A stretch of DNA of 64,000 bases, taken from positions 1,422,260 to 1,486,259 of the forward strand of contig NZ_QXDC01000002.1 of assembly GCF_003550065.1 (NCBI RefSeq), in the 5' to 3' direction. The translations under genes were made by a program, and so were the position numbers. The notes under the pieces are model-generated. The model was not told where the DNA came from. It saw nothing but the letters and a program-made list of their open reading frames with translations, and did no database searches. Below, piece after piece: positions 1 through 9,219 of the stretch. This DNA is from Hephaestia caeni. GTDB taxonomy: Bacteria; Pseudomonadota; Alphaproteobacteria; Sphingomonadales; Sphingomonadaceae. The first letter of the stretch is position 1; every line of letters starts with the position of its first letter.

Positions 1-240
1 TTCCTGCGCGCGCAGGTGCTGGAAAGCGTCGAGCGACGCCAGGCCGACTGGCACGGCTGGACATGGCGCAACGCGCGACGGCTGGCGGCAGCGAAGGCGG
101 CGTTGGGGCCGGCCGCGCCGACACCGGCGCGCGCGCGCTATGGTCGGGAGTGTGACGGGACCGTTATCCCGCCGCCGCTCCCTGCCCCGCCCCCTGTTTC
201 GCCCCCAGCTTCACCATTGACCGGGGACGTGAAACGATGA
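1..240 (+). CDS. C-terminal fragment of an unidentified protein
   Basis: An open frame enters from the left edge of the window and stops with TGA at 238-240. The visible 79 residues start with an amphipathic, Arg/Ala-rich stretch containing a tryptophan cluster (WHGWTWRN, about residues 17-24) and end in a proline-rich tail (about residues 51-70). The stop overlaps the ATG of the next gene (ATGA at 237-240), which suggests translational coupling with the two-component system downstream. I do not recognise the family, and the tail gives no functional clue. The frame is accepted because of the overlap and the absence of any competing gene; the true start lies outside the window. Confidence 0.5.
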   Translation, partial: FLRAQVLESVERRQADWHGWTWRNARRLAAAKAALGPAAPTPARARYGRECDGTVIPPPLPAPPPVSPPASPLTGDVKR

Positions 241-950
241 TCCTGTGCCCCATGCCGCGCACCATCCTGATCGCCGATGACGATCCGCACATCCGCCAAC
301 TGCTCGTCTTCGCGCTCGACAAGGCGGGGTTGACCGCGATCGAGGCCGGCGACGGCGAAGCAGCGCTGGCGATGGCAGCGACGCACGCACCCGATCTGGT
401 GATCCTCGACATCAACATGCCGCGCATGGACGGGCTCGAGGTTTGCCGCCGGCTACGCGCCGATGGCGAAATGCCGATCCTGTTCCTGTCCTCACGCGAC
501 GACGAGATCGATCGCGTGCTCGGGATCGAGCTGGGCGCGGACGATTATGTCGTCAAGCCGTTCAGCCCGCGCGAGGTGGTGGCGCGGGTGATGGCGATCC
601 TGCGCCGCACCGCCGCGCGCCCGCCCGCCGCCGACCATGCGGGGACGATCCGGCAGGGCCGGCTCAGCCTCGATCTCGAAGGCTGGCGCGCGCATTGGGC
701 GGGCGCCGAAGTGCCGCTGACGGTCACCGAATTCTCGATCCTGCGCACGCTCGCGTCGATGCCCGCCAAGGTGTTCAGCCGCGACGCGATCATCGATCGG
801 CTCCACGGCCCCGGTTTCGCGATCACCGATCGCACGATCGACAGCCATATCCGCAACCTGCGCGCCAAGTTCGTCGCGGCGGGCGGCAGCGACGTGATCG
901 AGACGCGCGCCGGGATCGGTTACAGCCTCGGCGCGTGTGCCGGGGGATGA
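237..950 (+). CDS. OmpR/PhoB-family two-component response regulator
   Basis: This 237-residue cytoplasmic regulator has a receiver domain (about residues 8-120) and a winged-helix DNA-binding domain (about 140-232). Receiver landmarks are visible: the acidic cluster D14-D16, phosphoacceptor D58 in ILDINMP, and K107 in the VVKPF motif. The C-terminal half shows the usual ending with a DNA-recognition helix followed by TRAGIGYSL. ATG 237 overlaps the preceding stop; a second ATG at 252 (MPRTILIADD) gives a more typical N-terminus and may be the real start. Its stop overlaps the start of the histidine kinase (ATGA at 947-950), so the two form a cognate pair. The signal and target genes cannot be read from the sequence. 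Confidence 0.93.
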   Translation: MILCPMPRTILIADDDPHIRQLLVFALDKAGLTAIEAGDGEAALAMAATHAPDLVILDINMPRMDGLEVCRRLRADGEMPILFLSSRDDEIDRVLGIELGADDYVVKPFSPREVVARVMAILRRTAARPPAADHAGTIRQGRLSLDLEGWRAHWAGAEVPLTVTEFSILRTLASMPAKVFSRDAIIDRLHGPGFAITDRTIDSHIRNLRAKFVAAGGSDVIETRAGIGYSLGACAGG

Positions 951-2515
951 TCCGCACCGCGAAGGAATGGGTCAAGCGCCGCTGGCCGCGCCTGCGCCTG
1001 CGCCTGCGCACGATCCTGTTCGCGAGCCTGTTCTTCGTCGCCGCGCTGCCCGGCGTCGGCGCTGTGTTCCTGCGCGTCTATGAGAACACCTTGGTACGCC
1101 AGACCGAGGCCGAGCTGGTCGCGCAAGGGGCGGCGCTGGCGGCCACCGCCGAGGCGATCTGGCCGGGGGCGCCGCCGCTCGACGTGCCGCCACGCGATGC
1201 CCTGACGCCCGAGCCGCCGCGGATCGACCTCAACGCGACGCCGATCCTGCCCGAGCGCCCTACCCCCTCGCCTGCACCGCCGCCCGAGGCCGATGCGATC
1301 GCGGCCGGGCGGCTGCTCGCGCCGATCGTCGGCCATACGCGGCAGACGACGCTCGCGGCGATCGTGCTGCTCGATCGCAACGGAGTCGTCGTCGATGGGG
1401 ACGGCGGGAGCCTCGCGGCGCTACCCGAGGTACACACGGCGCTGGCCGGGCAGCCCGAGACGGTGCTACGGCGCAACGCCGGCTATCGCGCGGTCTATCG
1501 GTTCGAATGGCTGTCGCGCGCGGCGGCGATCCGGGTGCACCATGCGCGGCCGATCGTGGTCGACGGCAAGGTGGTGGGCGTGCTGCTGCTGTCGCGATCG
1601 GCGCGGGCGCTGTTCAAGGGACTGTACGAGGATCGCGGTAAGATCGCGATCGGGATCGGGGCGATCCTGATCGTGCTGATCGTCTTGAGCGGCGTGCTCT
1701 CGCGTGGGATCGCACGGCCGATCGAGGCGCTGGGCGCGGCGACGCGATCGGTGGCGGCGGGGCGTGGGCGCGTCCCCGAGCCGCCGCCGACCGCCGCGAT
1801 CGAGATCCAGGGGCTGTATCGCGACTTCGCTGCGATGGCCGAGGCGATCGAGCGCCGATCGCGCTATCTGCGCGATTTCGCGCACGCGATGAGCCACGAG
1901 TTCAAGACCCCGCTATCGGGAATCCGCGGCGCGATCGAACTGCTCGAGGATCACGACGCCGCCATGTCACCCGACGAACGGCGGCGTTTCCTCGCCAATG
2001 CCGATGCCGACGCGCGGCGGCTGGCGAACCTCGTCTCGCGGCTGCTCGATCTTGCGCGCGCCGATATGATGCGCGGCGACGGCGGGCGGCTCGACGCTCC
2101 CGCCGCGCTGCTCGCGCGCATCGCCGATGGCGCGACGCGGCCGGGCTTCGCGGTGACGCTCGACACGGCGCCGGCACTGCCGGGCATCGCCGCCGCACCC
2201 GCGACGATCGAAGCGGTGCTGGTGACCTTGCTCGACAACAGCCGTCAGGCAGGCGCAACGCAGGCGACGATCGCCGCGACCACCGCCGATAGCCTCGTGC
2301 TGCTTCGCGTCGAGGACAACGGCCCCGGCATCCCGCCCGCCGATGCCGAGCGGCTGTTCACGCCCTTCTTCACCTCGCGTCGCGCCGAGGGCGGCACCGG
2401 GCTGGGGCTGGCGATCGCACGCTCGCTGCTCGATGCGGTCGGCGGCACGATCGCCCTCGCCGCGAGCGATCGGGGCGCCGCGTTCGTCATCGGCCTTCCG
2501 GTCGCCGACGGCTGA
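947..2515 (+). CDS. Membrane sensor histidine kinase
   Basis: A 522-residue inner-membrane sensor kinase, partner of the response regulator just upstream. It has transmembrane segment 1 at about residues 22-44, a periplasmic sensor region of nearly 190 residues with a proline-rich stretch, transmembrane segment 2 at about 232-252, then a HAMP linker beginning RGIARPIEALG. The H-box (MSHEFKTPLSG) places the phosphorylated histidine at H317. N, G1 and G2 boxes follow (LLDNSRQAG, DNGPGIP, GGTGLGLAIA). The frame remains open upstream of 947, but the ATGA overlap with the regulator fixes the start; the upstream extension is only antiparallel coding noise. It converges with the aldo/keto reductase, 3 bp apart. 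The ligand is unknown. Confidence 0.93.
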   Translation: MIRTAKEWVKRRWPRLRLRLRTILFASLFFVAALPGVGAVFLRVYENTLVRQTEAELVAQGAALAATAEAIWPGAPPLDVPPRDALTPEPPRIDLNATPILPERPTPSPAPPPEADAIAAGRLLAPIVGHTRQTTLAAIVLLDRNGVVVDGDGGSLAALPEVHTALAGQPETVLRRNAGYRAVYRFEWLSRAAAIRVHHARPIVVDGKVVGVLLLSRSARALFKGLYEDRGKIAIGIGAILIVLIVLSGVLSRGIARPIEALGAATRSVAAGRGRVPEPPPTAAIEIQGLYRDFAAMAEAIERRSRYLRDFAHAMSHEFKTPLSGIRGAIELLEDHDAAMSPDERRRFLANADADARRLANLVSRLLDLARADMMRGDGGRLDAPAALLARIADGATRPGFAVTLDTAPALPGIAAAPATIEAVLVTLLDNSRQAGATQATIAATTADSLVLLRVEDNGPGIPPADAERLFTPFFTSRRAEGGTGLGLAIARSLLDAVGGTIALAASDRGAAFVIGLPVADG

Positions 2516-2518
2516 GCT

Positions 2519-3604
2519 TCAGGCGGTCTCCGCCTCGCCCAGCCGCGACGACACGCCCCAGATATTGATGTCGCCATCGGTGGCGTAGCGATCGATTTCG
2601 GCCAGTTCGTCGACGGTGAAATCGAGCCGTTTCACCGCGTCGAGCGATTCGTCGAGTTGCGCCACGGTGCGCGCGCCGATCAACGCCGAGGTGACGCGGG
2701 GATCGCGCAGCACCCACGCGATCGCCATTTGTGCCAGGCTTTGCCCGCGCCGTTCGGCGATCGCGTTGAGCGCGCGGATGCGCTCGATATTGTCGTCGCT
2801 CAGCATGTGCTGGCCGAGCGACCGCCCACCCGTTTTGGCGGCGCGCGCGTCGGCGGGGATGCCGTTCAGATATTTGCTCGTCAGCATCCCTTGCGCGAGC
2901 GGCGAAAAGGCGATGCAGCCGGTGCCGAGATCGGCGAGCGTATCCAGCAAACCGTCTTCGACCCAGCGGTTGAGCATCGAATAGCTCGGCTGATGGATCA
3001 GCAGCGGCACCTTGTAGTCGGCGAGGATAGCGGCGGCCTTGCGCGTCAATTCGGGCGAATAGCTCGAAATGCCGACATAGAGCGCCTTGCCCTGGGCGTG
3101 GAGGTGCGCGAGCGCGCCCATCGTCTCCTCGAGCGGGGTCTTGGGGTCGACGCGGTGCGAATAGAAGATGTCGACATAATCGAGCCCCATCCGCTTGAGG
3201 CTCTGGTCGCAGCTCGCGATCAGATATTTTCGGCTACCGCCGACATCGCCGTACGGGCCGGGCCACATATCCCACCCCGCCTTGGTCGAGATCACCAGTT
3301 CGTCGCGATGCGCGGCCAGATCGGTCGCGAGGACGCGACCGAAATTCTCCTCCGCCGAGCCGTAGGGCGGGCCGTAATTGTTCGCGAGATCGAAATGCGT
3401 GACGCCGCGATCGAAGGCGCGGCGCAGCATCGCGCGGCCGGTTTCGAACACGTCGGCGCCGCCGAAATTCTGCCACAAGCCAAGGCTGATCGCGGGCAGA
3501 TCGAGCCCGCTCAGCCCGCAGCGGCGATAGGGCATGCGGCCGTCGTAACGATCGGCATCGGCGGCAAAAGGCGGTGAATACGGCATGGCGAATCCCTTCG
3601 ACAT
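2519..3604 (-). CDS. Aldo/keto reductase, YghZ/GprA-like
   Basis: A 361-residue NADPH-dependent aldo/keto reductase (TIM barrel, cytoplasmic). The catalytic tetrad is intact: D72 and Y77 in HFDLANNYG, K108 in ISTKAGW, and H150 in FYSHRVD. The sequence around GLSGLDLPAISLGLWQNFG and the RVDPKTPLEE motif place it with the E. coli YghZ / L-glyceraldehyde-3-phosphate reductase subgroup, the beta-subunit-of-potassium-channel-like branch. An alternative start at residue 7 (MPYSPPF) is equally possible. The gene stands alone on the reverse strand. The physiological substrate, perhaps methylglyoxal or small sugar aldehydes, is inferred from family only. Confidence 0.92.
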   Translation of the reverse strand: MSKGFAMPYSPPFAADADRYDGRMPYRRCGLSGLDLPAISLGLWQNFGGADVFETGRAMLRRAFDRGVTHFDLANNYGPPYGSAEENFGRVLATDLAAHRDELVISTKAGWDMWPGPYGDVGGSRKYLIASCDQSLKRMGLDYVDIFYSHRVDPKTPLEETMGALAHLHAQGKALYVGISSYSPELTRKAAAILADYKVPLLIHQPSYSMLNRWVEDGLLDTLADLGTGCIAFSPLAQGMLTSKYLNGIPADARAAKTGGRSLGQHMLSDDNIERIRALNAIAERRGQSLAQMAIAWVLRDPRVTSALIGARTVAQLDESLDAVKRLDFTVDELAEIDRYATDGDINIWGVSSRLGEAETA

Positions 3605-3704
3605 TGTGATGCCGCGGTAAGCCTATGCACGCTTTCGTGTCAAAATCCCCTCACCCCCCAATCAGCGCCCGATCACGCCCATGAAACGATTGCGACGCCC
3701 GACG

Positions 3705-3735
3705 AAAAGGGCCGCCGAGCATTGCCCGGCGGCCC
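3705..3735 (-). terminator. Rho-independent terminator of the reverse-strand secreted protein gene
   Basis: A perfect 9-bp stem (GGGCCGCCG at 3709-3717 pairs with CGGCGGCCC at 3727-3735) with a 9-nt loop. Read on the reverse strand it is followed by TTTT (AAAA at 3705-3708). It lies 26 bp after the stop of the gene ending at 3762. Confidence 0.8.
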
Positions 3736-3761
3736 GTTCGGTCTTGGCGATCGACGCCGCC

Positions 3762-4358
3762 TTATTCGGTGGCGCCGCCCGTGGCAGCACTAGCGTCGGG
3801 CGCGTCGGCGGCCGGGGCGCTCGAACCTGCGACGGCCGCGTTGAAGTTCGCCGCGGTCATCGCGATCATCAGCCCGCCGCTCTGGCCCATCGAGAAGGCG
3901 TTGGCCGGCAGCTTGACGTCGACGCCCTGCGAGGTCGTCACCGTCACATATTGCGGATCGGCCGCCTTGATGGTGCCGACCGGCTGGCCGTCGGAGCTGT
4001 TCACCGCCGTGCCGGCCGTCAGCAGCGCCTGGAGCTGCGCCTGCGCCTCGGCCTGCGCGTTCGCCGCGGCGGCATCGAGATCGGCCTTGGTCGTCGATGC
4101 GACCAGCCCCTTCTCATTCGATCCGATGGCCGCCGGCGGCAGCGCGACCTTGTTGGTGCCGGTGTTCACGACCACGGCGTCTGCCGTCACCGTCTCGATC
4201 GTACCGATCGCGGCGCCTTGCGGATCGAAAATGGTCGCACCGGCGACCGGCTCGGCCACCTGCGCTGCGATCGCCGTTCGGCCCGGAGCGTTTTGCGCCG
4301 CTGCCGGCGATACAGCGAGCAACGACGCACCAATAATCAGGGCAGCAGAAAACTTCAT
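3762..4358 (-). CDS. Secreted alanine-rich protein with two PRC-barrel-like repeats
   Basis: A 198-residue exported protein. A clear Sec signal peptide (MKFSAALIIGASLLAVSPAAAQ) ends at an AAAQ-type cleavage site. The mature part holds two related modules. Each has a GxxIFDPQGAAIGTI or SSDGQPVGTI turn followed by beta-rich segments (DAVVVNTGTNKVALP; QYVTVTTSQGVDVKLP), resembling PRC-barrel-type beta folds, joined by an Ala/Gln-rich helix. A low-complexity Ala/Ser/Asp tail ends the protein. A strong GAGGAG Shine-Dalgarno precedes the ATG and a terminator follows the gene. Function is unknown; sphingomonads carry several such periplasmic proteins. The PRC-barrel resemblance is my inference from the repeat pattern. 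Confidence 0.85.
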   Translation of the reverse strand: MKFSAALIIGASLLAVSPAAAQNAPGRTAIAAQVAEPVAGATIFDPQGAAIGTIETVTADAVVVNTGTNKVALPPAAIGSNEKGLVASTTKADLDAAAANAQAEAQAQLQALLTAGTAVNSSDGQPVGTIKAADPQYVTVTTSQGVDVKLPANAFSMGQSGGLMIAMTAANFNAAVAGSSAPAADAPDASAATGGATE

Positions 4359-4782
4359 CCAATCGACTCCTCAGGTATTTGCTCGTTGCGCGTGGGAACT
4401 CGTCGGCATGGCTGACATTTCTCGGCCATCGAATCAAGTCTCGCGCGCGACAAAGCGTGCATCATCCACACACCACATCACATGCGGCGATGATAGCATC
4501 GCCAACTTAATCGCGGCCGAACGACACGTTGCCATCGATACAGGTTCGGCTTGACGAAAACCAACCGGGATAATCTTCATTATCAACAACATTCATAACG
4601 GCGAGGCACTCGCTGCATTGCATCATAAGTGCTTGACGCATCTCGTTCAGCGGGCCAATCACCCTTGGCCATTCCTTGACGAGCGGCAGTGAGCCCGGAT
4701 TGTTCGCGTCGCCCATCGATGGCGTCCCTATCGCGGGCGTGGATTGGCATTTTGTCGTCTCAGCGTTTCGAGGATCGCCTCC
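4359..4782. other. 424-bp intergenic region upstream of the RND efflux operon
   Basis: This stretch is lower in GC than its surroundings. It must hold the promoters of the reverse-strand secreted protein and of the forward efflux operon. A forward TTGACG at 4551-4556 with AT-rich sequence at 4571-4600 is the best -35/-10 region I can see, though the spacing to TAATCT (14 bp) is short. No TetR or MarR regulator gene is adjacent to the pump, which is unusual for an acrAB-type operon. A possible 69-codon reverse ORF lies within it (separate entry). Confidence 0.5.
4507..4716 (-). CDS. Possible small hypothetical protein, 69 residues
   Basis: A reverse-strand ATG at 4716 opens a 69-codon frame ending in TAA at 4507-4509. 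An AGGGA sequence lies about 8 nt upstream as a possible ribosome-binding site. The predicted peptide has a normal composition, with a CSEC pair and a DNEDYPGWF segment, rather than the Arg/Ala-rich composition typical of antisense frames here. Against it: the second half has poor third-position GC, and the frame overlaps the likely promoter region of the efflux operon. No family recognised; conservation in related genomes would decide. Confidence 0.25.
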   Translation of the reverse strand: MGDANNPGSLPLVKEWPRVIGPLNEMRQALMMQCSECLAVMNVVDNEDYPGWFSSSRTCIDGNVSFGRD

Positions 4783-5994
4783 ATGCCTTCGGTCGCCCCC
4801 TTCGCCCGATCGATTCGTCCTCTGATCGCCGCCGCCCCCTTGCTGGTGCTCGTGGCCTGCGGCGGCGGGGACCGGAATGCCGCGCAAGACGGGATGGCAG
4901 GGCAAACGCCCGAGGTCGGTTATGTCGTCGTGCAGCCGACCCAGGCGCCGGTGACGACCGAGCTTGCGGGCCGGACGTCGGCGTACAAATCGTCCGAAGT
5001 CCGGCCGCAGGTGACCGGGCTGATCACCAAACGCTATTTCACCGAGGGGGCGATCGTGCGGCAAGGGCAGCCGCTCTATCAGATCGACCCACGGCTCTAT
5101 CGCGCGAGCACCAATCAGGCCGAAGCCAATCTGGCGAGCGCGCGGGCGACCGCCGAGGCGGCCCGCGCACGCGCCAATCGCTATAAGCCGCTCGCCGAGC
5201 AGCAGGCGGTGAGCCAGCAGGATTATACCGACGCGCTCGCGCAGGCGCGCGGAGCCGAAGCCGCGGTCAAGCAGCAGCAGGCCGCGCTCGAAAGCGCGCA
5301 GGTCAATCTCAAATTCACTACCGTCCCCGCCCCGATCACCGGGCGGATCGGCCGATCGCTGGTCACCGTCGGCGCGCTCGTCACCTCGAGCCAGGCCGAT
5401 CCCCTGGCGACGATCCAGCAGCTCGACCCGATCTATGTCGACATCCAGCGATCGAGCGGCGACCTGCTCGCGCTGCGCCGGTCGCTCGCGGAAGGCGGCG
5501 CGGTGCCGGCCTCCGCCTCGGTGCAACTGATGCTCGAGGACGGCAGCGAATACGGCCCGCGCGGGACGGTCGAATTCTCCGAGGTCGTGGTCGATCCCAA
5601 CACCGGCACGGTCACGATGCGCGCGCGCTTCCCCAACCCGAAAGGGCTGCTGCTGCCCGGCATGTTCGTCCGCGCGCGCTTCACCCAGGCGATCGATACG
5701 CGCGCCTTCCTCGTCCCCGAACAGGGCGTGACGCGCGACCCCAAGGGCAATGCGACCGTGCTGATCGTGGGGCCGGAGAACAAGGTCGTCCAGCGCACGG
5801 TGAAGGCCGTGCGCATTGACGGGCCGAACTGGGTGATCACCGACGGGCTCAAGCCCGGTGACAAGATCATCACCCAGGGAACCGCCAAGGCGATGCCGGG
5901 CCAAACGGTGAAGCCAGTGCCCGCATCGAGCCGGCAGCAGATCGGGGCGCCGCCCGCGCAGCAGCAGGGTGCGGCCCCGGCGAAGGGGAACTGA
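4783..5994 (+). CDS. RND efflux periplasmic adaptor (AcrA/MexA-like lipoprotein)
   Basis: A 404-residue membrane-fusion protein linking the inner-membrane pump to the outer-membrane channel. The signal peptide ends in a lipobox (LLVLVAC, C26), so it is an inner-membrane-anchored periplasmic lipoprotein. Characteristic adaptor sequence follows: GRTSAYKSSEVRPQVTGLI, the coiled-coil hairpin region (about residues 95-165) and VPAPITGRIGRSLVTVGALV of the lipoyl half-motif. The C-terminus has a Gln/Ala-rich tail. ATG 4783, with GAGGAT in front, is chosen over an upstream TTG at 4744 because it gives a proper signal peptide. It is first in a three-gene operon, 6 bp before the pump gene. Substrate range cannot be inferred. 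Confidence 0.95.
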   Translation: MPSVAPFARSIRPLIAAAPLLVLVACGGGDRNAAQDGMAGQTPEVGYVVVQPTQAPVTTELAGRTSAYKSSEVRPQVTGLITKRYFTEGAIVRQGQPLYQIDPRLYRASTNQAEANLASARATAEAARARANRYKPLAEQQAVSQQDYTDALAQARGAEAAVKQQQAALESAQVNLKFTTVPAPITGRIGRSLVTVGALVTSSQADPLATIQQLDPIYVDIQRSSGDLLALRRSLAEGGAVPASASVQLMLEDGSEYGPRGTVEFSEVVVDPNTGTVTMRARFPNPKGLLLPGMFVRARFTQAIDTRAFLVPEQGVTRDPKGNATVLIVGPENKVVQRTVKAVRIDGPNWVITDGLKPGDKIITQGTAKAMPGQTVKPVPASSRQQIGAPPAQQQGAAPAKGN

Positions 5995-6000
5995 TCCCCT

Positions 6001-9000
6001 ATGCTGTCACGGATTTTCATCGATCGGCCGATCTTCGCCTGGGTCATCGCGATCATCACGATGCTGCTCGGCGTGGGCGCGATCATGTCGCTGCCCATCG
6101 CGCAATATCCCGATGTCGCCCCGCCGCAGGTGAACATCCGCGCCAACTATCCCGGCGCCTCGGCCGAGACGCTCGAAAATTCGGTGACGCAGGTGATCGA
6201 ACAGCAGCTTACCGGGATCGACGGGCTGCTCTATTTCAGCTCGTCGTCGAGTTCGTCGGGCCGCGCGTCGATCTCGGCGACGTTCGAGAAGGGCACCGAT
6301 CCCGACATCGCGCAGGTACAGGTACAGAACAAGGTGCAGCAGGCGTTGCCCCGGCTGCCGCAGCAGGTGCAGCAGCAGGGCCTGACCGTCACCAAATCCA
6401 ACCCGGATTTCCTGCTGATCGCGGCGGTCTACGATGTCACCGATCAGCGTTCCAACGTCGACGTTTCGGATTATCTGTCCGCGAATCTGCAAGATCCGAT
6501 CGGCCGCCTGCCCGGCGTCGGCGAAACCAACGTGTTCGGGTCCGAATATGCGATGCGCATCTGGCTCGACCCCAACCGGCTGCGGTCGTACTCGCTGATG
6601 CCCGGCGACGTGATTTCGGCGATCCAGGCGCAGAATACCGAAGTTGCGGCGGGCCAGTTGGGCCAGCAGCCGATGCCCCCGGGGCAGATGCTGAGCGCGA
6701 CGGTGACCGCGCAGTCGCGGCTCCAGACGCCCCAGCAGTTCCGCGACATCATCCTCAAGACGCAGGCGAGCGGCGCGACGGTGCGGCTCGCCGACGTCGC
6801 GACGGTCGAACTGGGCGCGCAGAGCTACAACGTGCTGAGCCGCATCGACGGGCATCCCGGCGCAGGCCTCGCGGTATCGCTCGCCCCCGGCGCCGACGCG
6901 CTGACGACCGCGGAGATCGTCAAACAGGCGATCACCGAACGTGCGAAATCCTTCCCGCCGGGTTTCGAGATCGCGTTTCCGTTCGATCAGACCGACTTCA
7001 TCAAGCTTTCCATCGAGGAAGTGGTGAAGACGCTGTTCGAAGCGATCATCCTCGTCGTGCTCGTCATCTTCGTTTTCCTGCAAAGCTGGCGCGCGACGCT
7101 GATCCCCGCGATCGCGGTGCCCGTCGTGCTGCTCGGCACGTTCGCGGTCTTTTCCGTCGCGGGCTTCTCGATCAACACGCTGACCTTGTTCGGGCTCGTG
7201 CTCGCGATCGGCCTGCTCGTCGACGATGCGATCGTCGTGGTCGAAAATGTCGAGCGCGTGATGGAAGAGAATCCAGGCATGAGCCCGCGCGACGCGACCA
7301 TCCAGTCGATGGGCGAGATCCAGGTCGCGCTGATCGCGATCGCGCTCGTGCTGTCGGCGGTGTTCCTGCCGATGGCGTTCTTCGGCGGCTCGACCGGGGT
7401 CATCTACAAGCAATTCTCGCTCACCATCGTCTCGGCGATGGTATTGTCGGTGTTCGTCGCCTTGATCCTGTCGCCGGCACTGTGCGCGACGATGCTCAAG
7501 CACCCGCAGGATCACCATGAGGGTTTCCTTGCACGGCGTTTCCCCCGGGTCGCCGAATGGGGCACGGCCGCGGCGGACAAGTTCAACCACGGCTTCGAAC
7601 GGATGGTCGATCGCTATCAGGGCGCGGTCCGCTACACCGTCGACAAGAAGATCATCTTCCTCGTCATCTACGCGCTCGTCGTCGCCTTGCTCGCGCTGAT
7701 GTTCTTCCGCCTGCCGACCAGCTTTCTGCCGACCGAGGACCAGGGCGGCGCGATCGTGCAGTTCCGTCTGCCCCCGGGCGCCACCCAGCCGCGCAGCCTG
7801 GAGGTGCAGAAGACGATCGAGCAATATCTGCTGCAAGACGAAGCCGCGAACACCTCGCACGTCTTCACCGTCTCGGGGATCGGCGGCGGCGGCTCGCCGG
7901 GCGGCCAGAATACGGGGCTCGGCTTCGTCTCGCTCAAGAGCTGGGATCAGCGCCCCGGCAAGGAAAACAGCGCTGATGCGATCACCGGGCGGATGCAGGC
8001 GGCGCTGGCCGGCCTGCGCGACGCCCAGGTGTTCGCGCTGGTGCCGCCCGCGGTGCGCGGCCTCGGCCAGTCGAGCGGCTTCACGCTCGAACTCCAGAAT
8101 TCAGGCGGGCTGAGCCGCGAGGAATTCCAGGCGGCGCGTGACAAATTGCTTGCCGCGGCGGCGCAGGACAAGAGCTTCGTCGGGGTACGGCCGAGCGATC
8201 TTCCTGATGTGCCGACCGTCCATGTCGACATCGATCAGCAGAAGCTCGCGGTGCTCGGGCTGAACCAGAGCGACGTCAACACGACGCTGTCGGCGGCGTG
8301 GGGCGGGCGCTACGTCAACGATTTCATCGATCGCGGCCGCGTCAAGCGCGTCTATGTGCAGGGCGACGCGCCCTATCGCACGCAGCCGAGCGACCTTGCG
8401 CAATGGTATGTGCGCGCCAACGACGGCAGCATGGCCCCGTTCTCGTCGTTCGCGCAGGTTTCGTGGGAGACCGCGCCGACCTCGCTCTCGCGCTTTTCCG
8501 GCCTGTCGGCCTATGAGATCCAGGGCCAGGCCGCGCCGGGGGTGAGTTCGGGCGAGGCGATGGACCGGATCGCGGCGCTCGCCGCCAAGCTTCCCGGCAC
8601 GACGGTGGCGTGGAGCGGCCTGTCGTATCAGGAACGGATTTCGTCGGGCCAGGCGCCGTTGCTCTATGGCCTGTCGCTGCTGGTGGTGTTCCTGTGCCTC
8701 GCCGCGCTTTACGAAAGCTGGTCGATCCCGGTCGCGGTGCTGCTCGTGATCCCGCTCGGGCTGGTCGGCGCGGTGTTCGCGGTGACGCTGCGCGGGCTGG
8801 AGAACGACGTCTATATGCAGATCGGCCTGCTGACGACGATGGGGCTCGCGTCCAAGAACGCGATCCTGATGATCGAATTCGCCGAACAGGCCGAAAAGCA
8901 GGGCAAGCGCGTGATCGACGCCGCGCTGGAGGCCGCGCGCATCCGGCTTCGCCCGATCCTGATGACGAGCTTCGCGTTCATCTTCGGCGTGCTGCCGCTT

Positions 9001-9219
9001 GCGATCTCGACCGGCGCGGGCGCGAACAGCCGCGTCGCGATCGGCACCGCGGTGATCGGCGGGATGCTGACCGCGACGATCCTCGCGATCTTCTACATCC
9101 CGCTGTTCTTCGTCCTCGTGCGCCGGACCACGCGCGATACGCTGAAGAAGCTGCACCATCATGACGACGACGGCGCCGCCCCGCCGCCGAGCGCCCCCGA
9201 ACCGGAGCCCGCCGCATGA
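6001..9219 (+). CDS. RND efflux inner-membrane transporter (AcrB/MexB-like, HAE1)
   Basis: A 1072-residue proton-driven multidrug exporter. The N-terminus MLSRIFIDRPIFAWV is classic for the HAE1 family, and length is close to the usual 1030-1050 with a short Pro/Ala/Glu-rich C-terminal extension. The proton-relay aspartate pair is present (D408-D409 in GLLVDDAIVVVENV), aligned with D407/D408 of E. coli AcrB. Twelve membrane segments arranged as two repeats flank two large periplasmic loops. It would form a trimer and dock to the adaptor and the outer-membrane factor encoded on either side. The stop overlaps the next start (ATGA at 9216-9219). Confidence 0.97.
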   Translation: MLSRIFIDRPIFAWVIAIITMLLGVGAIMSLPIAQYPDVAPPQVNIRANYPGASAETLENSVTQVIEQQLTGIDGLLYFSSSSSSSGRASISATFEKGTDPDIAQVQVQNKVQQALPRLPQQVQQQGLTVTKSNPDFLLIAAVYDVTDQRSNVDVSDYLSANLQDPIGRLPGVGETNVFGSEYAMRIWLDPNRLRSYSLMPGDVISAIQAQNTEVAAGQLGQQPMPPGQMLSATVTAQSRLQTPQQFRDIILKTQASGATVRLADVATVELGAQSYNVLSRIDGHPGAGLAVSLAPGADALTTAEIVKQAITERAKSFPPGFEIAFPFDQTDFIKLSIEEVVKTLFEAIILVVLVIFVFLQSWRATLIPAIAVPVVLLGTFAVFSVAGFSINTLTLFGLVLAIGLLVDDAIVVVENVERVMEENPGMSPRDATIQSMGEIQVALIAIALVLSAVFLPMAFFGGSTGVIYKQFSLTIVSAMVLSVFVALILSPALCATMLKHPQDHHEGFLARRFPRVAEWGTAAADKFNHGFERMVDRYQGAVRYTVDKKIIFLVIYALVVALLALMFFRLPTSFLPTEDQGGAIVQFRLPPGATQPRSLEVQKTIEQYLLQDEAANTSHVFTVSGIGGGGSPGGQNTGLGFVSLKSWDQRPGKENSADAITGRMQAALAGLRDAQVFALVPPAVRGLGQSSGFTLELQNSGGLSREEFQAARDKLLAAAAQDKSFVGVRPSDLPDVPTVHVDIDQQKLAVLGLNQSDVNTTLSAAWGGRYVNDFIDRGRVKRVYVQGDAPYRTQPSDLAQWYVRANDGSMAPFSSFAQVSWETAPTSLSRFSGLSAYEIQGQAAPGVSSGEAMDRIAALAAKLPGTTVAWSGLSYQERISSGQAPLLYGLSLLVVFLCLAALYESWSIPVAVLLVIPLGLVGAVFAVTLRGLENDVYMQIGLLTTMGLASKNAILMIEFAEQAEKQGKRVIDAALEAARIRLRPILMTSFAFIFGVLPLAISTGAGANSRVAIGTAVIGGMLTATILAIFYIPLFFVLVRRTTRDTLKKLHHHDDDGAAPPPSAPEPEPAA

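Noticed and set aside
443..946. Upstream extension of the histidine kinase frame
   Set aside because: It overlaps the response regulator completely and has antisense-like composition; the ATGA junction at 947 gives the real start.
6007..7860. 617-codon reverse ORF opposite the RND transporter
   Set aside because: Composition is Arg/Asp/Glu/His-rich as expected from antisense of a GC-rich membrane protein; the forward frame is an unambiguous AcrB homologue.
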